A DNA stretch of 64,000 bases from Brevundimonas sp. A19_0 (GCF_017744255.1 NZ_JAGHQP010000002.1:248001-312000), one strand, 5' to 3'; numbered from the stretch's first letter, positions 52,398 through 62,377 are shown. The notes: a model not told the origin generated them from the letters alone. Program-made: numbers and translations.

Positions 52398-53132
52398 ATG
52401 ACCCGCCATGTGCCTTCCCGCCAGCTGCGCTTCTACCTGACCGCCATGGCGCCCTGCCCTTATCTGCCGGGCCGGATCGAGCGGAAGGTGTTTGCCAATC
52501 TGCCGTTCAGCGACGGGGCCTGGGTCAATGACGAGCTGACCCAGGCCGGCTTCCGCCGCAGCCAGAACATCGCCTATCGGCCCGCCTGTGAGGGCTGCGA
52601 CGCCTGTGTCTCGGTGCGGGTGCCTGTCTGCGGCTTTTCGCCCTCCCGCTCGCAGAAGCGCGTGCTTCAGCGCAACGCCGATCTGGTCCGCGCCCAGGTC
52701 GAGGCCGAGGCCACCATGGAGCAGTTCGACCTGCTGCGGCGCTATCTGCTGGCCCGTCACGCGGGCGGAGGCATGAGCGACATGGGATGGGACGACTATG
52801 TCGCCATGGTCGAGGACACGGCCGTGCGCACCCATCTGATCGAATATCGCCTGCCGTCCCCGGGCGCCGGGCCCGGCGATCTGGTCGGGGTGGTGCTGAC
52901 CGACATGCTCTCGGACGGCCTGTCGATGGTCTACAGCTTCTTCGATCCCCAGCTGGCGCGGCGCAGCCTCGGCCAGTTCGCCATTCTGGATCATCTCATG
53001 CAGGCCCGCGACCAGGCCCTCCCCTTCGTCTATCTGGGCTACTGGATCCAGGGCTCGGCCAAGATGGACTACAAGGCCCGCCTGCGGCCGCTTCAAGCCC
53101 TGACGCGCGAGGGCTGGCGCGACCTGCCCTAG
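52398..53132 (+). CDS. bpt: Aspartate/glutamate leucyltransferase
   Basis: Bpt attaches leucine to proteins with N-terminal Asp or Glu, making them ClpS/ClpAP substrates. The 244-residue protein has FYLTAMAPCPYLPGRIERKV, IAYRPACEGCDACVSVRVPV with the paired cysteines, SDGLSMVYSFFDPQLARRSL and YLGYWIQGSAKMDYKARLRP. Alphaproteobacterial type; no clpS neighbour. It is convergent with the HtpX-like gene (four-base overlap). Confidence 0.93.
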   Translation: MTRHVPSRQLRFYLTAMAPCPYLPGRIERKVFANLPFSDGAWVNDELTQAGFRRSQNIAYRPACEGCDACVSVRVPVCGFSPSRSQKRVLQRNADLVRAQVEAEATMEQFDLLRRYLLARHAGGGMSDMGWDDYVAMVEDTAVRTHLIEYRLPSPGAGPGDLVGVVLTDMLSDGLSMVYSFFDPQLARRSLGQFAILDHLMQARDQALPFVYLGYWIQGSAKMDYKARLRPLQALTREGWRDLP

Positions 53133-54145
53133 CCTGCGCGGGGCACCGAGGTGGACGGGGCATAGGTCTGCTGCGACCAAGGCCCGGAATCGCGTCCACC
53201 GCCGAACTTTACCAAGGCCTCGATGCGTTTCGAGATCGGCGGGTGGGTGGCGAACAGGCCCATGACGCCCGCCTTCTCCGGCTGATTGTCCAGGAACATG
53301 CCCTGCACCTCGTCGGGGGCCTTCAGCGTCGAACGCCCCTCGATCTTGCGCAGGGCCGAGATCATCGAGTCCGGGTTCTTGGTCAGCTCGACCGCCCCCG
53401 CATCCGCCACGAACTCGCGCGTGCGTGACAGCATCATCCGGATAACGAAGGCCAGGGCGAAGCCGATCGCCGCGATCGCCAGTCCGATCAGGATCAGCGG
53501 CCCGGCGTTCTTGTTGTTGCCCCGACCGCCGCGCGAGAAGAACAGCCCGCGGAACACCAGTTCCGCCAGCACGCTCAGGATCCCGGCAAAGATGGAGGCG
53601 ATCACCATCGTCCGCACATCCTTGTTGATCACATGGGTCAGCTCGTGGGCCAGCACGGCCTCGACCTCATCCCGGTTCAGGGTGTTGATCAGGCCGCGGG
53701 TGACCGTGACGCTGTAGCGGCCCTCGTGCAGGCCCGAGGCATAGGCGTTCAGCTGATCGGTCTCGATGATGCGCAGCGTCGGCGTGCGCATGCCCCGCGA
53801 AATCGCCAGGTTCTCAAGCAGGTTATAGAGCTCGGGGTTCTCCCGGCGCTCGACCTTCCGGGCGCCCGTCATGGCGTCGATCATCGCCTGGTTGCCGAAA
53901 TAGGCGATGGCGAACCAGAGGGCGGCTATCACACCCGCGGCCGGTACGGTCCAGCCCAGCATGCCGGCGGCCAGCGCCATGTCGTCGGCCAGCGTCCCGC
54001 CCGAGCCGGGAATGATCCCGAAGCCCATCAGGACCAATTGCAGCCCGTAGAGCACCAGCACCAGCAGCACCGGGAACATGGCCAGCAGCACGATCGAACG
54101 GGTGTTGTTCGCCCAGATGTGGGTCTGGAGCCCGACGGCCTGCAT
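53129..54145 (-). CDS. M48 zinc metalloprotease, HtpX-like
   Basis: The 338-residue membrane protease has N-terminal spans, the zinc motif in EAVLAHELTHVINKDVRTMV with the third ligand in SRTREFVADAGAVELTKNPD, and FATHPPISKRIEALVKFGGG near the end. HtpX degrades damaged membrane proteins. It follows lemA on the same strand after five bases; lemA-htpX pairs are common. Confidence 0.92.
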   Translation of the reverse strand: MQAVGLQTHIWANNTRSIVLLAMFPVLLVLVLYGLQLVLMGFGIIPGSGGTLADDMALAAGMLGWTVPAAGVIAALWFAIAYFGNQAMIDAMTGARKVERRENPELYNLLENLAISRGMRTPTLRIIETDQLNAYASGLHEGRYSVTVTRGLINTLNRDEVEAVLAHELTHVINKDVRTMVIASIFAGILSVLAELVFRGLFFSRGGRGNNKNAGPLILIGLAIAAIGFALAFVIRMMLSRTREFVADAGAVELTKNPDSMISALRKIEGRSTLKAPDEVQGMFLDNQPEKAGVMGLFATHPPISKRIEALVKFGGGRDSGPWSQQTYAPSTSVPRAG

Positions 54146-54150
54146 GGATC

Positions 54151-54720
54151 CTAGAACTGCACCTGCGGCGGGGCGGCGGACATGGCGGCCCGCTCACTCT
54201 CGCCGACATCAAAGAAGGGCTTGTCCGACCCAAAGCCGACCAGACCGGCGAACAGCACGGTCGGAAACTGGCGCCGTACCGCGTTGAACTCGGAGACCGC
54301 ATTGTTGAAGAAGCGGCGCGCCGCGGCCAGCTTGTTCTCGATGTCTGACAGCTCGGTCTGCAGCTGCTGGAAGTTGGTGTTCGCCTTCAGGTCGGGATAG
54401 GCCTCGGCCACGGCGAACAGCCGGCCCAGCGAGGCCGTCAGCATGTTCTCGGCCTGCACCTTGTCATCGACCGAGCTCGCCCCGGCCGCCGCGGCGCGGG
54501 CCTGGGTCACGGCATCCAGCGTGGCCCGCTCGTGCGTGGCATAGCCCTTCACCGTCTCGACCAGATTGGGGATCAGGTCCTGACGCTGCTTCAGCTGCAC
54601 GTCGATGTCGGCGAACGACTGGTCCGCGCGCTGGTCCAGCGCCACCAGCCGGTTGTAGGCCCCGACGACGACAAACAGGAGGACGACGACGATAACGCCG
54701 ATAACAATCCAGGTGATCAT
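54151..54720 (-). CDS. lemA: LemA family protein
   Basis: The 189-residue protein has one N-terminal membrane span (ITWIVIGVIVVVLLFVVVGA) followed by YNRLVALDQRADQSFADIDV, QLKQRQDLIPNLVETVKGYA and RRFFNNAVSEFNAVRRQFPT, the LemA signature. It forms a helical periplasmic or cytoplasmic domain of unknown role, usually beside an M48 protease as here. Confidence 0.93.
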   Translation of the reverse strand: MITWIVIGVIVVVLLFVVVGAYNRLVALDQRADQSFADIDVQLKQRQDLIPNLVETVKGYATHERATLDAVTQARAAAAGASSVDDKVQAENMLTASLGRLFAVAEAYPDLKANTNFQQLQTELSDIENKLAAARRFFNNAVSEFNAVRRQFPTVLFAGLVGFGSDKPFFDVGESERAAMSAAPPQVQF

Positions 54721-54816
54721 GAGCGGTTTCCCTTGCTTCTGATCTCTCTTATCGCGCGAACCGGGCCCCGGACCCAAATGAAATCGGGGTCATGTCAGGA
54801 ACGGTAACGCCGCACC

Positions 54817-57018
54817 CTAGCGGAATTTGCGCAGGCCCCTCGGTCCCTGACGGCCGACGGCCGCCCGCTTGCCCAGCCAGTCACGCCAGTCGGGCCAGTT
54901 GCGGCGGCGCCCGCCCCCATCGACCCACTCCGGGCCGGTCTCCTCGGCAAACACCGTGGCATCGGCCAGTCCGCCCTGACGGTACGACTGGAATTTGACG
55001 CCCTTGCCCCGCGACATCTCGGGCAGTTCGGTCACCGGGAAGACCAGCGTCTTGATGTTGTCCCCGATCACCGCGACGTGGTCGCCGGTGACGCGCAGGC
55101 ATACGGCCAGCTCGCCGTTCAGCACCTGTTTGCCGCCACGCTTCTGGGCCAACAGGTCGTCTTCGGGGGCGATGAAGCCGTAGCCGGCCTTCGACACCAC
55201 CATCAGCTTCGCCCCGGGCTGGTGCGCGAACAGGGCGACGATTTCCACCCCCTCGTCCAGATCGATCATCAGACGGATCGGCTCGCCGTGCCCGCGGCCC
55301 GATGCCAGCTTGTCCGCCCCGATGGTGAAGATCCGCCCGTCCGTCGCCGCGACCAGCAGCTTGTCGGTCGTATAGGCCGGCACCAGGAACGACAGGCTGT
55401 CGCCTTCCTTGAACTTCAGCTCTGACGGGTCCTCGACCTTGCCCTTCGCCGCCCGGATCCATCCCCGCTCCGACAGGATGACCGTGATCGCCTCGCGCGG
55501 GATGAAGGCCTCGACCGGCGCGGCTGCAGCCCCCTCGGGGGCCTCGCCAAAGGTGGTCAGGCGCGGCGACGGCAGGGCCTTGCGCACCTCAGCCAGATCC
55601 TTGCCGATCCGCGTCCACTGTCGGGCCTTCGAGTCGATCAGCGCGCGCAGGCCCGCCAGTTCCTCGGTCAGTGCCTTGTACTCGGTCTCGATCGCCAGCT
55701 CTTCCAGCCGCGCCAGGTGCCGCAGCCGGGTATCCAGCACAAAGTCCGCCTGCACCTCGGTCAGGTTCAACCGCGCGATCAGCACCGCCTTCGGCTGTTC
55801 CTCCTCGCGGACGATGCGGATCACCTCGTCGAGGTTGAGGAAGACGATGCGCAGGCCTTCCAGCAGGTGCAGCCGCTTCTCGATCCGTTCCGCCCGCCAG
55901 TTCGAGCGCCGCACCAGCACATCGCGCCGGTGCTCCAGGAAGGCCTGCAGACAGGCCTTCAGCCCCATCACGCCCGGCGTACCCGTGGCATCCAGCACAT
56001 TGATGTTGACCGGGATGCGAACCTCGAGGTCCGACAGCCGGAACAGGCTCTCCATCAGCACCTCGGGCGCGACCGTCCGCGCCCGCGGGTCCAGTACCAG
56101 CCGGATGTCCTCGGCGGACTCGTCGCGCACATCGCCCAGCAGCGGCGCCTTCTTCTGGTCGATCAGATCTGCCAGCGTCTCGATCAGGCGGCCCTTCTGC
56201 ACCTGATACGGGATCTCGGTGACCACGATCCGCCAGGTCCCGCGCTCGAGGTGCTCGACCTCCCAGCGCGCGCGCAGGCGCAGCCCACCCCGGCCCGTCT
56301 CATAGGTCTCGAGCAGCGACGCCCGTCCCTCGACCACGACACCGCCCGTCGGGAAATCCGGCCCCGGCAGGTGCTGCATCAGGGTCTCGGTCGTGGCCTC
56401 GGGATCATTCAGCAGGGTCAGGCACGCCTCGATCAGCTCGCTGACATTGTGCGGCGGGATGGAGGTCGCCATGCCCACGGCAATGCCGGACGAGCCATTG
56501 GCCAGCAGGTTCGGGAACCCGGCCGGCAGCACGACCGGTTCCTGATCCTGGTCGTCATAGGTGGGGCGGAAATCGACGGCATTCTGGTCGATGCCGTCCA
56601 TCAGCAGCACCGCCGCCGGCGTCAGCTTGCACTCGGTGTAGCGCATGGCCGCGGCGTTATCGCCGTCGATATTGCCGAAATTGCCCTGGCCATCGACCAG
56701 CGGATAGCGCTGGGCGAACGACTGGGCCATCCGCACCAGGGCGTCATAGATCGAGGCGTCGCCGTGCGGGTGGTAGCCCCCCATCACATCGCCCACGACC
56801 TTGGCGCATTTGCGGGCCGCCGACTGCGGGTTCAGCCGCATCTGGTGCATGGCGTACAGGATGCGCCGGTGCACCGGCTTGAAGCCGTCGCGCACATCGG
56901 GCAGCGCGCGATTGGTGATGGTCGACAGCGCATAGGCCAGGTAGCGCCGGCTCAGCGCCTCGCCCATGGGCTCGTCAACGATACGGCCGCCGTCCGGCGG
57001 AGGGGTGTGCAGGGTCAT
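54817..57018 (-). CDS. parC: DNA topoisomerase IV subunit A
   Basis: The 733-residue cleavage subunit has [20 protein letters not shown], the [20 protein letters not shown] block, [20 protein letters not shown] and the active-site Tyr in [17 protein letters not shown]. The C-terminal beta-pinwheel is short and lacks the GyrA box, which identifies ParC. Its partner parE is at 21446 in this window. Confidence 0.95.
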   Translation of the reverse strand: MTLHTPPPDGGRIVDEPMGEALSRRYLAYALSTITNRALPDVRDGFKPVHRRILYAMHQMRLNPQSAARKCAKVVGDVMGGYHPHGDASIYDALVRMAQSFAQRYPLVDGQGNFGNIDGDNAAAMRYTECKLTPAAVLLMDGIDQNAVDFRPTYDDQDQEPVVLPAGFPNLLANGSSGIAVGMATSIPPHNVSELIEACLTLLNDPEATTETLMQHLPGPDFPTGGVVVEGRASLLETYETGRGGLRLRARWEVEHLERGTWRIVVTEIPYQVQKGRLIETLADLIDQKKAPLLGDVRDESAEDIRLVLDPRARTVAPEVLMESLFRLSDLEVRIPVNINVLDATGTPGVMGLKACLQAFLEHRRDVLVRRSNWRAERIEKRLHLLEGLRIVFLNLDEVIRIVREEEQPKAVLIARLNLTEVQADFVLDTRLRHLARLEELAIETEYKALTEELAGLRALIDSKARQWTRIGKDLAEVRKALPSPRLTTFGEAPEGAAAAPVEAFIPREAITVILSERGWIRAAKGKVEDPSELKFKEGDSLSFLVPAYTTDKLLVAATDGRIFTIGADKLASGRGHGEPIRLMIDLDEGVEIVALFAHQPGAKLMVVSKAGYGFIAPEDDLLAQKRGGKQVLNGELAVCLRVTGDHVAVIGDNIKTLVFPVTELPEMSRGKGVKFQSYRQGGLADATVFAEETGPEWVDGGGRRRNWPDWRDWLGKRAAVGRQGPRGLRKFR

Positions 57019-57120
57019 GGCATCAGTATGAAGGAGGAGCGGCGGACGAATCGCCCGCCGCTCCGGTCAGTCTAGGCCGATTTCCACCCCGGCGGGCGGA
57101 TACGGCGGTGCGTAATGGCC

Positions 57121-58803
57121 TCAGGGCCGGGGTGCGCGCGGCCCGTCCGGATCGAACAGGTCGCCGAACTCATCGCCTTCGTACCACATCGGCCGTGCCT
57201 GGCCGTCCGCAATGGCCCGGGCGATCGAGGTGTTCACGCGCGCGAACCGGGCCGCCGCCTGCCAGTTGAACGGCAGGTCCGGCTCGTCGCTGACCTGGTG
57301 ATAGTTGTCCGCGAGGAAGGTGGCGATGGCCTCGCGTCCCTCACCCCCCGGTCCGGTCGCCAGGAACACCGAAGGCACGCCCGCCTTGACGAACTCATAG
57401 TGATCCGAGCGCACGAAGAAATTTTCCTCCGGCTGGTAGTCGGGCACCGTCGCCACGCCCACTTCCCCGGTCGCCGCTGCCACAATGGCCCCCAGCGTCG
57501 AGTGATCGGCCCCGAAGGCCACGACGTCGACGAAATCATAGGTCAGGATCGGCATGTCCAGATTGACCACGCCGACGATGTTCTCGATCGGCACGGTCGG
57601 ATCGGCCGCGAACCGGCTGGAGCCCAGCAGGCCCAGCTCCTCACCCGTCACCGCCAGGAACATCACCGACCGGCGCGGGCGCTCGTCCGACAGCGACAGG
57701 GCTCGCGCCACCTCGATCAGGGTCGCAACGCCGGACGCATTGTCCATGGCGCCGTTCGAGATCCGGTCGGGGGCGTTCTCGTCATCGGACATGCCCACGT
57801 GGTCCAGGTGCGCCATGACCACCACCACTTCGTCGGCCACAGACGGATCGGACCCCGGCAGGATGGCCACGACATTGGGGCTCTCAAAATAGCGTGCCCC
57901 GGTCGTCAGTTGCACCGACGCCGGTCCCGGAATGGCGAACCCCTTGGGCGAGGTGCCCCGGGCCGCCGCATTCTGGATGGCGTTCAGGTCCTGACCCGCC
58001 GCGGCGAACATCTGGCGGGTCGCCTGTTGCGACAGGAAGCCTTCGACCTGAATGCCGGGCGCGTCGGTGTGGGCCCGGCCCTCAGCATCCGCCCAGCGCG
58101 TCTGCGGCTCACCGAAATAGCCCATCAGCACCGACCACGGGATGTTCCGCGTGTCGGCCGAGTGGACCATGATGTAGCCGACCGCGCCGTGCTCGAACGC
58201 CGTCGTCGCCTTGGCCGACTCCATGTGGGCCGCCAGCTCGCTCGGCAGGCCCTCCGGCATGCCGTACATGGCCAGCACGACCTTGCCGCGCACGTCCAGG
58301 CCCGCATAGTCGTCAATGCCCGCGCTGGGCACGTCGAGGCCGTAGCCGACGAAGACAAAGCCCGTGTCGAGCGCGACCTCGCCCACCGTCACGGAGGGGA
58401 ACAGCGCCACGCCATCGCCCTGGCTCCAGTCGTGGACCCCTCCGTCCGGCCCGGTCCAGCGGAGCTTGCCGTCGGTCAGGGACATCTCGGCGAAATTCAC
58501 CGGCTGGCGCCAGCTGGTGCGCTCGGCATTGCCGGCCGGGGTCAGGCCCAGGCTGCGATAGTGGCTCTCGACATACAAAGCCGCCAGCTCATAGCCGCGC
58601 GAGCCGGTATCCCGCCCCTCCAGCGCGTCATCGGCCAGGAAGGTCACATGGGCCTTCATCCGTTCGGCCAGAAGGACATCGTCGGCCGCCGGCGCGGCGA
58701 CCTGCGCGACGGCAGGCGTATCGACGCTGGCGCAGGCTCCCAGACCCCCCAAAAGCATCAGGGAGGTGGCAAGCCCAAGCCCCTTCAGACGGCGTATCGC
58801 CAT
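57121..58803 (-). CDS. M28 family metallopeptidase lipoprotein
   Basis: The 560-residue protein has a lipoprotein signal (MAIRRLKGLGLATSLMLLGG, Cys in LGACAS), a protease-associated (PA) domain with VRGKVVLAMYGMPEGL, and an M28 dizinc catalytic domain: VVVVMAHLDHVGMSDDENAP, GAMDNASGVATLIEVARALS, RRSVMFLAVTGEELGLLGSS and FVRSDHYEFVKAGVPSVFLA. It is probably a periplasmic aminopeptidase. ATG at 58803 follows GGGGAAG. Confidence 0.9.
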   Translation of the reverse strand: MAIRRLKGLGLATSLMLLGGLGACASVDTPAVAQVAAPAADDVLLAERMKAHVTFLADDALEGRDTGSRGYELAALYVESHYRSLGLTPAGNAERTSWRQPVNFAEMSLTDGKLRWTGPDGGVHDWSQGDGVALFPSVTVGEVALDTGFVFVGYGLDVPSAGIDDYAGLDVRGKVVLAMYGMPEGLPSELAAHMESAKATTAFEHGAVGYIMVHSADTRNIPWSVLMGYFGEPQTRWADAEGRAHTDAPGIQVEGFLSQQATRQMFAAAGQDLNAIQNAAARGTSPKGFAIPGPASVQLTTGARYFESPNVVAILPGSDPSVADEVVVVMAHLDHVGMSDDENAPDRISNGAMDNASGVATLIEVARALSLSDERPRRSVMFLAVTGEELGLLGSSRFAADPTVPIENIVGVVNLDMPILTYDFVDVVAFGADHSTLGAIVAAATGEVGVATVPDYQPEENFFVRSDHYEFVKAGVPSVFLATGPGGEGREAIATFLADNYHQVSDEPDLPFNWQAAARFARVNTSIARAIADGQARPMWYEGDEFGDLFDPDGPRAPRP

Positions 58804-58855
58804 GGCGTTCTTCCCCATTTCAGAATGTGGCGGGACCCTAGCCCCCGGGCCGTCT

Positions 58856-59587
58856 CTATAACAAGCCGGATCGCTTCAGCCGCTCGATCATCCAGTCCCG
58901 CGCCGGCGGCAGCGGCTTGTCGCGCGGATGGAAGACCCAGGCCTCGAGGAAATGCCCGGTCAGCGCCAGACCATGTCCGACGTCGCCCTCGACCACGGCG
59001 GCCTGACTGCCCAGCAGGAAGGGTGGCAGCGCCAGCAACTTGTCGGCATAGGGCGCGCCCGCCGTCCGGCTGACGGCCCTCCCCGTGCGCGGGCTGACCC
59101 AGGCCAGGTCGTCCCGGATGCCTGACACCGCGCAACTCTCCAGATCCAGTCCGAACCCCAGACTGCCGAGCAGCCCCAGTTCGAACCGGATGAAGACGGC
59201 GGGCCAGACCGCGTCGTCGGTCAGCGCCGGCATCAGCGCCTCCATGGCGGCGAACACGCCGGGCTCGGCCTCGCGCTCCGGCAGGGCGCCCTGCACTACG
59301 GCCGCCGCCGCAGACAGGCCCGCCAGCGCCACGGCCGAGTCGAACAGCTGGCTCACATCATCGCCCGACGGCTCCAGCCGCGCCGAGCCCAGCTGGCTGT
59401 CGTCGCGGGCACGCCAGGCCACCCGCACCCGCGAGCCGGGCTGCAGATGCGGCTTCATCTTTCGCGAGGCCCCGCCGGGCACATAGGTCAAGCGGCGGCC
59501 GTGCTGCGCCGTCAGCAGGTCCACGACCGCGCCGGTATCGCCGTGCGACCGCGCCGCCAGCACAAAGGCGTCGTCCTCAAACTCCAT
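58856..59587 (-). CDS. recO: DNA repair protein RecO
   Basis: The 243-residue protein has an OB-fold N-terminus (MEFEDDAFVLAARSHGDTGA, VVDLLTAQHGRRLTYVPGGA, KMKPHLQPGSRVRVAWRA) and a helical core (FIRFELGLLGSLGFGLDLES). RecO loads RecA on SSB-coated DNA with RecR. The zinc cysteines of some RecO proteins are absent, as is common here. It overlaps the next gene by one base. Confidence 0.92.
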   Translation of the reverse strand: MEFEDDAFVLAARSHGDTGAVVDLLTAQHGRRLTYVPGGASRKMKPHLQPGSRVRVAWRARDDSQLGSARLEPSGDDVSQLFDSAVALAGLSAAAAVVQGALPEREAEPGVFAAMEALMPALTDDAVWPAVFIRFELGLLGSLGFGLDLESCAVSGIRDDLAWVSPRTGRAVSRTAGAPYADKLLALPPFLLGSQAAVVEGDVGHGLALTGHFLEAWVFHPRDKPLPPARDWMIERLKRSGLL

Positions 59588-60081
59588 CAGGGCTGCGTCG
59601 TCTCCCCGGCCCGGATGACGTCCACCACATCGCGCGCCACATCGTTCGGCACGGCAAAGCTCAGCACATACTGGTCGATCTTCCAGCCGTCGTCGGTCAG
59701 GCGCACAACGCCCGACCCGCGCGTGGTGCCATAGTTGTCGTTGTCCAGCACCTCCTCGAACACCGCCACGCACCGGCACGGGATCGGCAGGATCGAGATG
59801 TCCCGATCAACCACGCGGTAATCCCATCCCTGCCCGCGGCTGAAGTAGGGGTCGGCATAGGCCCGGAATTCGTCGACCGTCCACCGCTCTGTCGCGTCGG
59901 TCCCGATGAAGCGGGCCTCCGGCGTGAACAGCGAAAAATAGGTCGCACCATCCGCCTCCCGCGCCGCCTGATGCAGGGCGTCGATGACCGCGGCGGGTGC
60001 CTCGGTGGACTGGGACTGGGCCAGGGCCGGGACCGGGGCCAGGATCGCTGCCGCGGCCGCCAGGGTGAGGAGTGTCTTCAT
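59587..60081 (-). CDS. Exported NTF2/SnoaL-like protein (DUF4440 type)
   Basis: The 164-residue protein has a signal peptide (MKTLLTLAAAAAILAPVPAL, AQ) and a cone-shaped NTF2-like fold: VIDALHQAAREADGATYFSL, FTPEARFIGTDATERWTVDE and GSGVVRLTDDGWKIDQYVLS. Such proteins are often small hydrolases or isomerases or have no known activity. ATG at 60081 is chosen because AGGAAGG is eight bases upstream. Confidence 0.75.
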   Translation of the reverse strand: MKTLLTLAAAAAILAPVPALAQSQSTEAPAAVIDALHQAAREADGATYFSLFTPEARFIGTDATERWTVDEFRAYADPYFSRGQGWDYRVVDRDISILPIPCRCVAVFEEVLDNDNYGTTRGSGVVRLTDDGWKIDQYVLSFAVPNDVARDVVDVIRAGETTQP

Positions 60082-60157
60082 CGTCATTGCCTTCCTGGTC
60101 ATCGGACAAGCATCCCTCAATGCCGCCCGACTGTCTCGCCCGAAATGCTCCCCGCAT

Positions 60158-60209
60158 TTAACCGATCGGTTGACAGCCCGCGACGGGCAGTTTACTTAAC
60201 CGACCAGTT
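60158..60209 (+). promoter_or_regulatory. Promoter with paired operator for the ArsR operon
   Basis: TTGACA (60170-60175) and TACTTA (60193-60198) are 17 bases apart. TTAACCGATCGGTT (60158-60171), whose inner 12 bases are a perfect palindrome, overlaps the -35; TTAACCGACCAGTT (60196-60209), 38 bp further on, overlaps the -10. This is a good candidate for autoregulation by the ArsR protein encoded next. Confidence 0.7.
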
Positions 60210-60213
60210 CATC

Positions 60214-60573
60214 ATGAAAGCCGCCATGGCCACCGATCCTCTCAGCGCCAAGTTCGCCGCCCTCGCCGACCCGACCCGTCGCGCCATCCTGGCCCGGCTG
60301 TGCGAGGGCGAGGCCAGCGTCAACGAACTGGCCGAACCGTTCGACATTAGCCTCCCGGCCGTGTCGAAACATCTCAAGGTGCTGGAGAGGGCGGGCCTGA
60401 TCTCCCGCGGGCGGGAAGCCCAGTGGCGCCCCGCCCGGCTGGAGCCCATGGCGCTCAAGGGCGTGGCCGACTGGCTGGAACACTATCGCCGCTATTGGGA
60501 CGCCTCCTTCGATCTCCTCGATAGCTATCTGAGAAACCTGCAAAAAGGCAAAGACGATGGCCGAGGACTCTGA
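60214..60573 (+). CDS. ArsR-family transcriptional repressor
   Basis: The 119-residue winged-helix protein has KFAALADPTRRAILARLCEG, EASVNELAEPFDISLPAVSK and HLKVLERAGLISRGREAQWR, without the metal-site cysteines of ArsR/SmtB. This subgroup pairs with SRPBCC genes, as here. It probably represses its own operon through the dyads at 60158-60209. Start is ATG at 60214; 60226 is possible. Confidence 0.9.
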   Translation: MKAAMATDPLSAKFAALADPTRRAILARLCEGEASVNELAEPFDISLPAVSKHLKVLERAGLISRGREAQWRPARLEPMALKGVADWLEHYRRYWDASFDLLDSYLRNLQKGKDDGRGL

Positions 60574-61057
60574 CAACCCCTGCGACACCAGCGGAGAGGC
60601 CCACAATTTCGAACTGGTGCTGGAGCGCATCTTCGACGCCCCGCCTGAAAAGGTCTATCGCGCCTGGGTCGAGCCCGAGCTGATGAAACAGTGGCTCTCG
60701 CCCAAACCCTGGATCATCACCGAGGCCAGCTGCGATCCCCGTCCCGGCGGGCTGACGAAATTCATGATGGTCGCACCCGACGGCAACAGCTTTCCCTGCA
60801 CCTCGGTCTTCCTCGAGGTCATTCCCAACCGCAGATTGGTATCCACCGATGGCCTGACCGCCGACTGGCAGCCCGCCGGCGATCCTTTCATGGTCAGTCG
60901 CGTCGACATGGAGCCGCTGCCCGACGGCCGGACAAAATACACCGCCAAGGCCCAGCATTGGACCGAGGCGGCCATGAAACAGCACGAGCAAATGGGCTTC
61001 CACGAGGGCTGGGGCCAATGCGCCGATCAACTGGCCGAACTGCTGAAGACGCTCTGA
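60557..61057 (+). CDS. SRPBCC (AHSA1-like) protein, first copy
   Basis: The 166-residue START-like protein has FELVLERIFDAPPEKVYRAW, VEPELMKQWLSPKPWIITEA and AAMKQHEQMGFHEGWGQCAD. AHSA1-type SRPBCC domains form a deep ligand cavity; ligand unknown. It overlaps arsR by 17 bases. Confidence 0.87.
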   Translation: MAEDSDNPCDTSGEAHNFELVLERIFDAPPEKVYRAWVEPELMKQWLSPKPWIITEASCDPRPGGLTKFMMVAPDGNSFPCTSVFLEVIPNRRLVSTDGLTADWQPAGDPFMVSRVDMEPLPDGRTKYTAKAQHWTEAAMKQHEQMGFHEGWGQCADQLAELLKTL

Positions 61058-61059
61058 CC

Positions 61060-61536
61060 ATGGCTGTCGCCGAGGATCTCGCCACCCGCCCAACCCTGCA
61101 CATGACGCGGGTGTTCGACGCGCCCCGGGCACTGGTCTGGATGGCCTGGACCCGGCCGGAAATGACCGTCCAGTGGATGGGGCCGGTCGAATGGCCCGCG
61201 GTCAGCGTCGAACAGGACCTGCGCGTCGGTGGCGCCTGGCGCATCTGCCTGCGTTCGCCCGAAACCGGTCAGGACCTGTGGCAGGGCGGCACCTATCGCG
61301 AGATCGTCGAGCACGAGCGCCTCGTCTTCACCTTCAAGTGGGACGAGAGCCACGAGGACGGACCGCCCGCTGACACGCTGGTCACCGTGGTGTTCAGCGA
61401 CACCGAAGACGGCAAGACCCACATGGACTTCACTCATCAGGGGCTGAAGTCCGAACAGAGCCTGACCGGCCATCGCCATGGCTGGACCAGCACGACCGAC
61501 CGGCTCGAAGCCTGGTTGGCCGCAAACAGGGATTGA
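61060..61536 (+). CDS. SRPBCC (AHSA1-like) protein, second copy
   Basis: The 158-residue protein repeats the pattern of its neighbour: LHMTRVFDAPRALVWMAWTR, PEMTVQWMGPVEWPAVSVEQ, GGTYREIVEHERLVFTFKWD and GHRHGWTSTTDRLEAWLAAN. It starts two bases after the first copy; sequence identity between them is low, so an old duplication or separate recruitment is likely. Confidence 0.87.
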   Translation: MAVAEDLATRPTLHMTRVFDAPRALVWMAWTRPEMTVQWMGPVEWPAVSVEQDLRVGGAWRICLRSPETGQDLWQGGTYREIVEHERLVFTFKWDESHEDGPPADTLVTVVFSDTEDGKTHMDFTHQGLKSEQSLTGHRHGWTSTTDRLEAWLAANRD

Positions 61537-61553
61537 ACGGGAGGGACCCCACC

Positions 61554-61982
61554 ATGAAGATCGTGACCAGTCTGAGCTTCCCCGGCACCTGCCGCGAAGC
61601 GTTTGAGTTTTACGCCGGCGTGTTGGGCGGAGAGATCACCGCTGCCATGCCCTATTCCGATGCGCCGCCCGAAATGCCCGTGCCCGAACGGATCAAGGAC
61701 TGGATGATGCACTGCTGGCTGCAGGTCGGGGACCAGGCCATCATGGGCAGCGACATGCATCCCGACTTCACACCGGACATGAACAAGGTGAAGGACGGTT
61801 TCGACGTCACCCTGCATTTCAAGGATGTCGAGGAAGCCCGCCGCATCTTCGACGCCCTGTCAGACGGTGGCGAAATCCGCATGCCGTTCGCCGCCAGCTT
61901 CTGGTCGCCCGGCTTCGGCGGCTTTACCGACAAGTTTGGCGTGCCGTGGATGATCAACACCAACCCGGACATGCCCCAATGA
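61554..61982 (+). CDS. VOC family protein (PhnB-like)
   Basis: The 142-residue protein MKIVTSLSFPGTCREAFEFY, AGVLGGEITAAMPYSDAPPE and FAASFWSPGFGGFTDKFGVP has the paired beta-alpha-beta-beta-beta units of the glyoxalase/PhnB-like VOC group. PhnB-like members often lack metal activity. GGGAGGG lies eight bases upstream of the ATG. Confidence 0.88.
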   Translation: MKIVTSLSFPGTCREAFEFYAGVLGGEITAAMPYSDAPPEMPVPERIKDWMMHCWLQVGDQAIMGSDMHPDFTPDMNKVKDGFDVTLHFKDVEEARRIFDALSDGGEIRMPFAASFWSPGFGGFTDKFGVPWMINTNPDMPQ

Positions 61983-62377
61983 AGGCGCCTCCTCTGGTCT
62001 GGGTGGGCCGCGTGCTCAGCGGTATCTTCGCCCTGTTCATCCTCGGCGCATCGGTTGTGCCGAAGCTCAGCGGAATGCCGGTGGCCGAGGAGACCATGAC
62101 CCTGCTGGGCTGGCCAACCGGCTATGTGCTGATGATAGGCCTGATGGAGCTGGCCTTCCTCGTGCTTTACTTGATCCCGCGAACGGCCCTGCTCGGCGCC
62201 ATCCTCTTCACCGGACTTCTGGGAGGGGCCATGGCGACGCACATCCGCGCGGAAAGCCCGCTGTTCAGCCACGTCCTGTTCGGTCTTTACCTGGGGGCCT
62301 TCCTCTGGGGCGGACTGTGGCTCAGGCGGGCCGACATCCGGGCCGTTCTGCCCGTCGGTCGTGCTTCGAAAGCCTAG
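61979..62377 (+). CDS. DoxX family membrane protein
   Basis: The 132-residue, four-span protein has VLSGIFALFILGASVVPKLS, GWPTGYVLMIGLMELAFLVL and YLIPRTALLGAILFTGLLGG, then AMATHIRAESPLFSHVLF, the DoxX-like layout. It overlaps the VOC gene by four bases and ends the ArsR operon. Function unknown. Confidence 0.85.
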   Translation: MKAPPLVWVGRVLSGIFALFILGASVVPKLSGMPVAEETMTLLGWPTGYVLMIGLMELAFLVLYLIPRTALLGAILFTGLLGGAMATHIRAESPLFSHVLFGLYLGAFLWGGLWLRRADIRAVLPVGRASKA

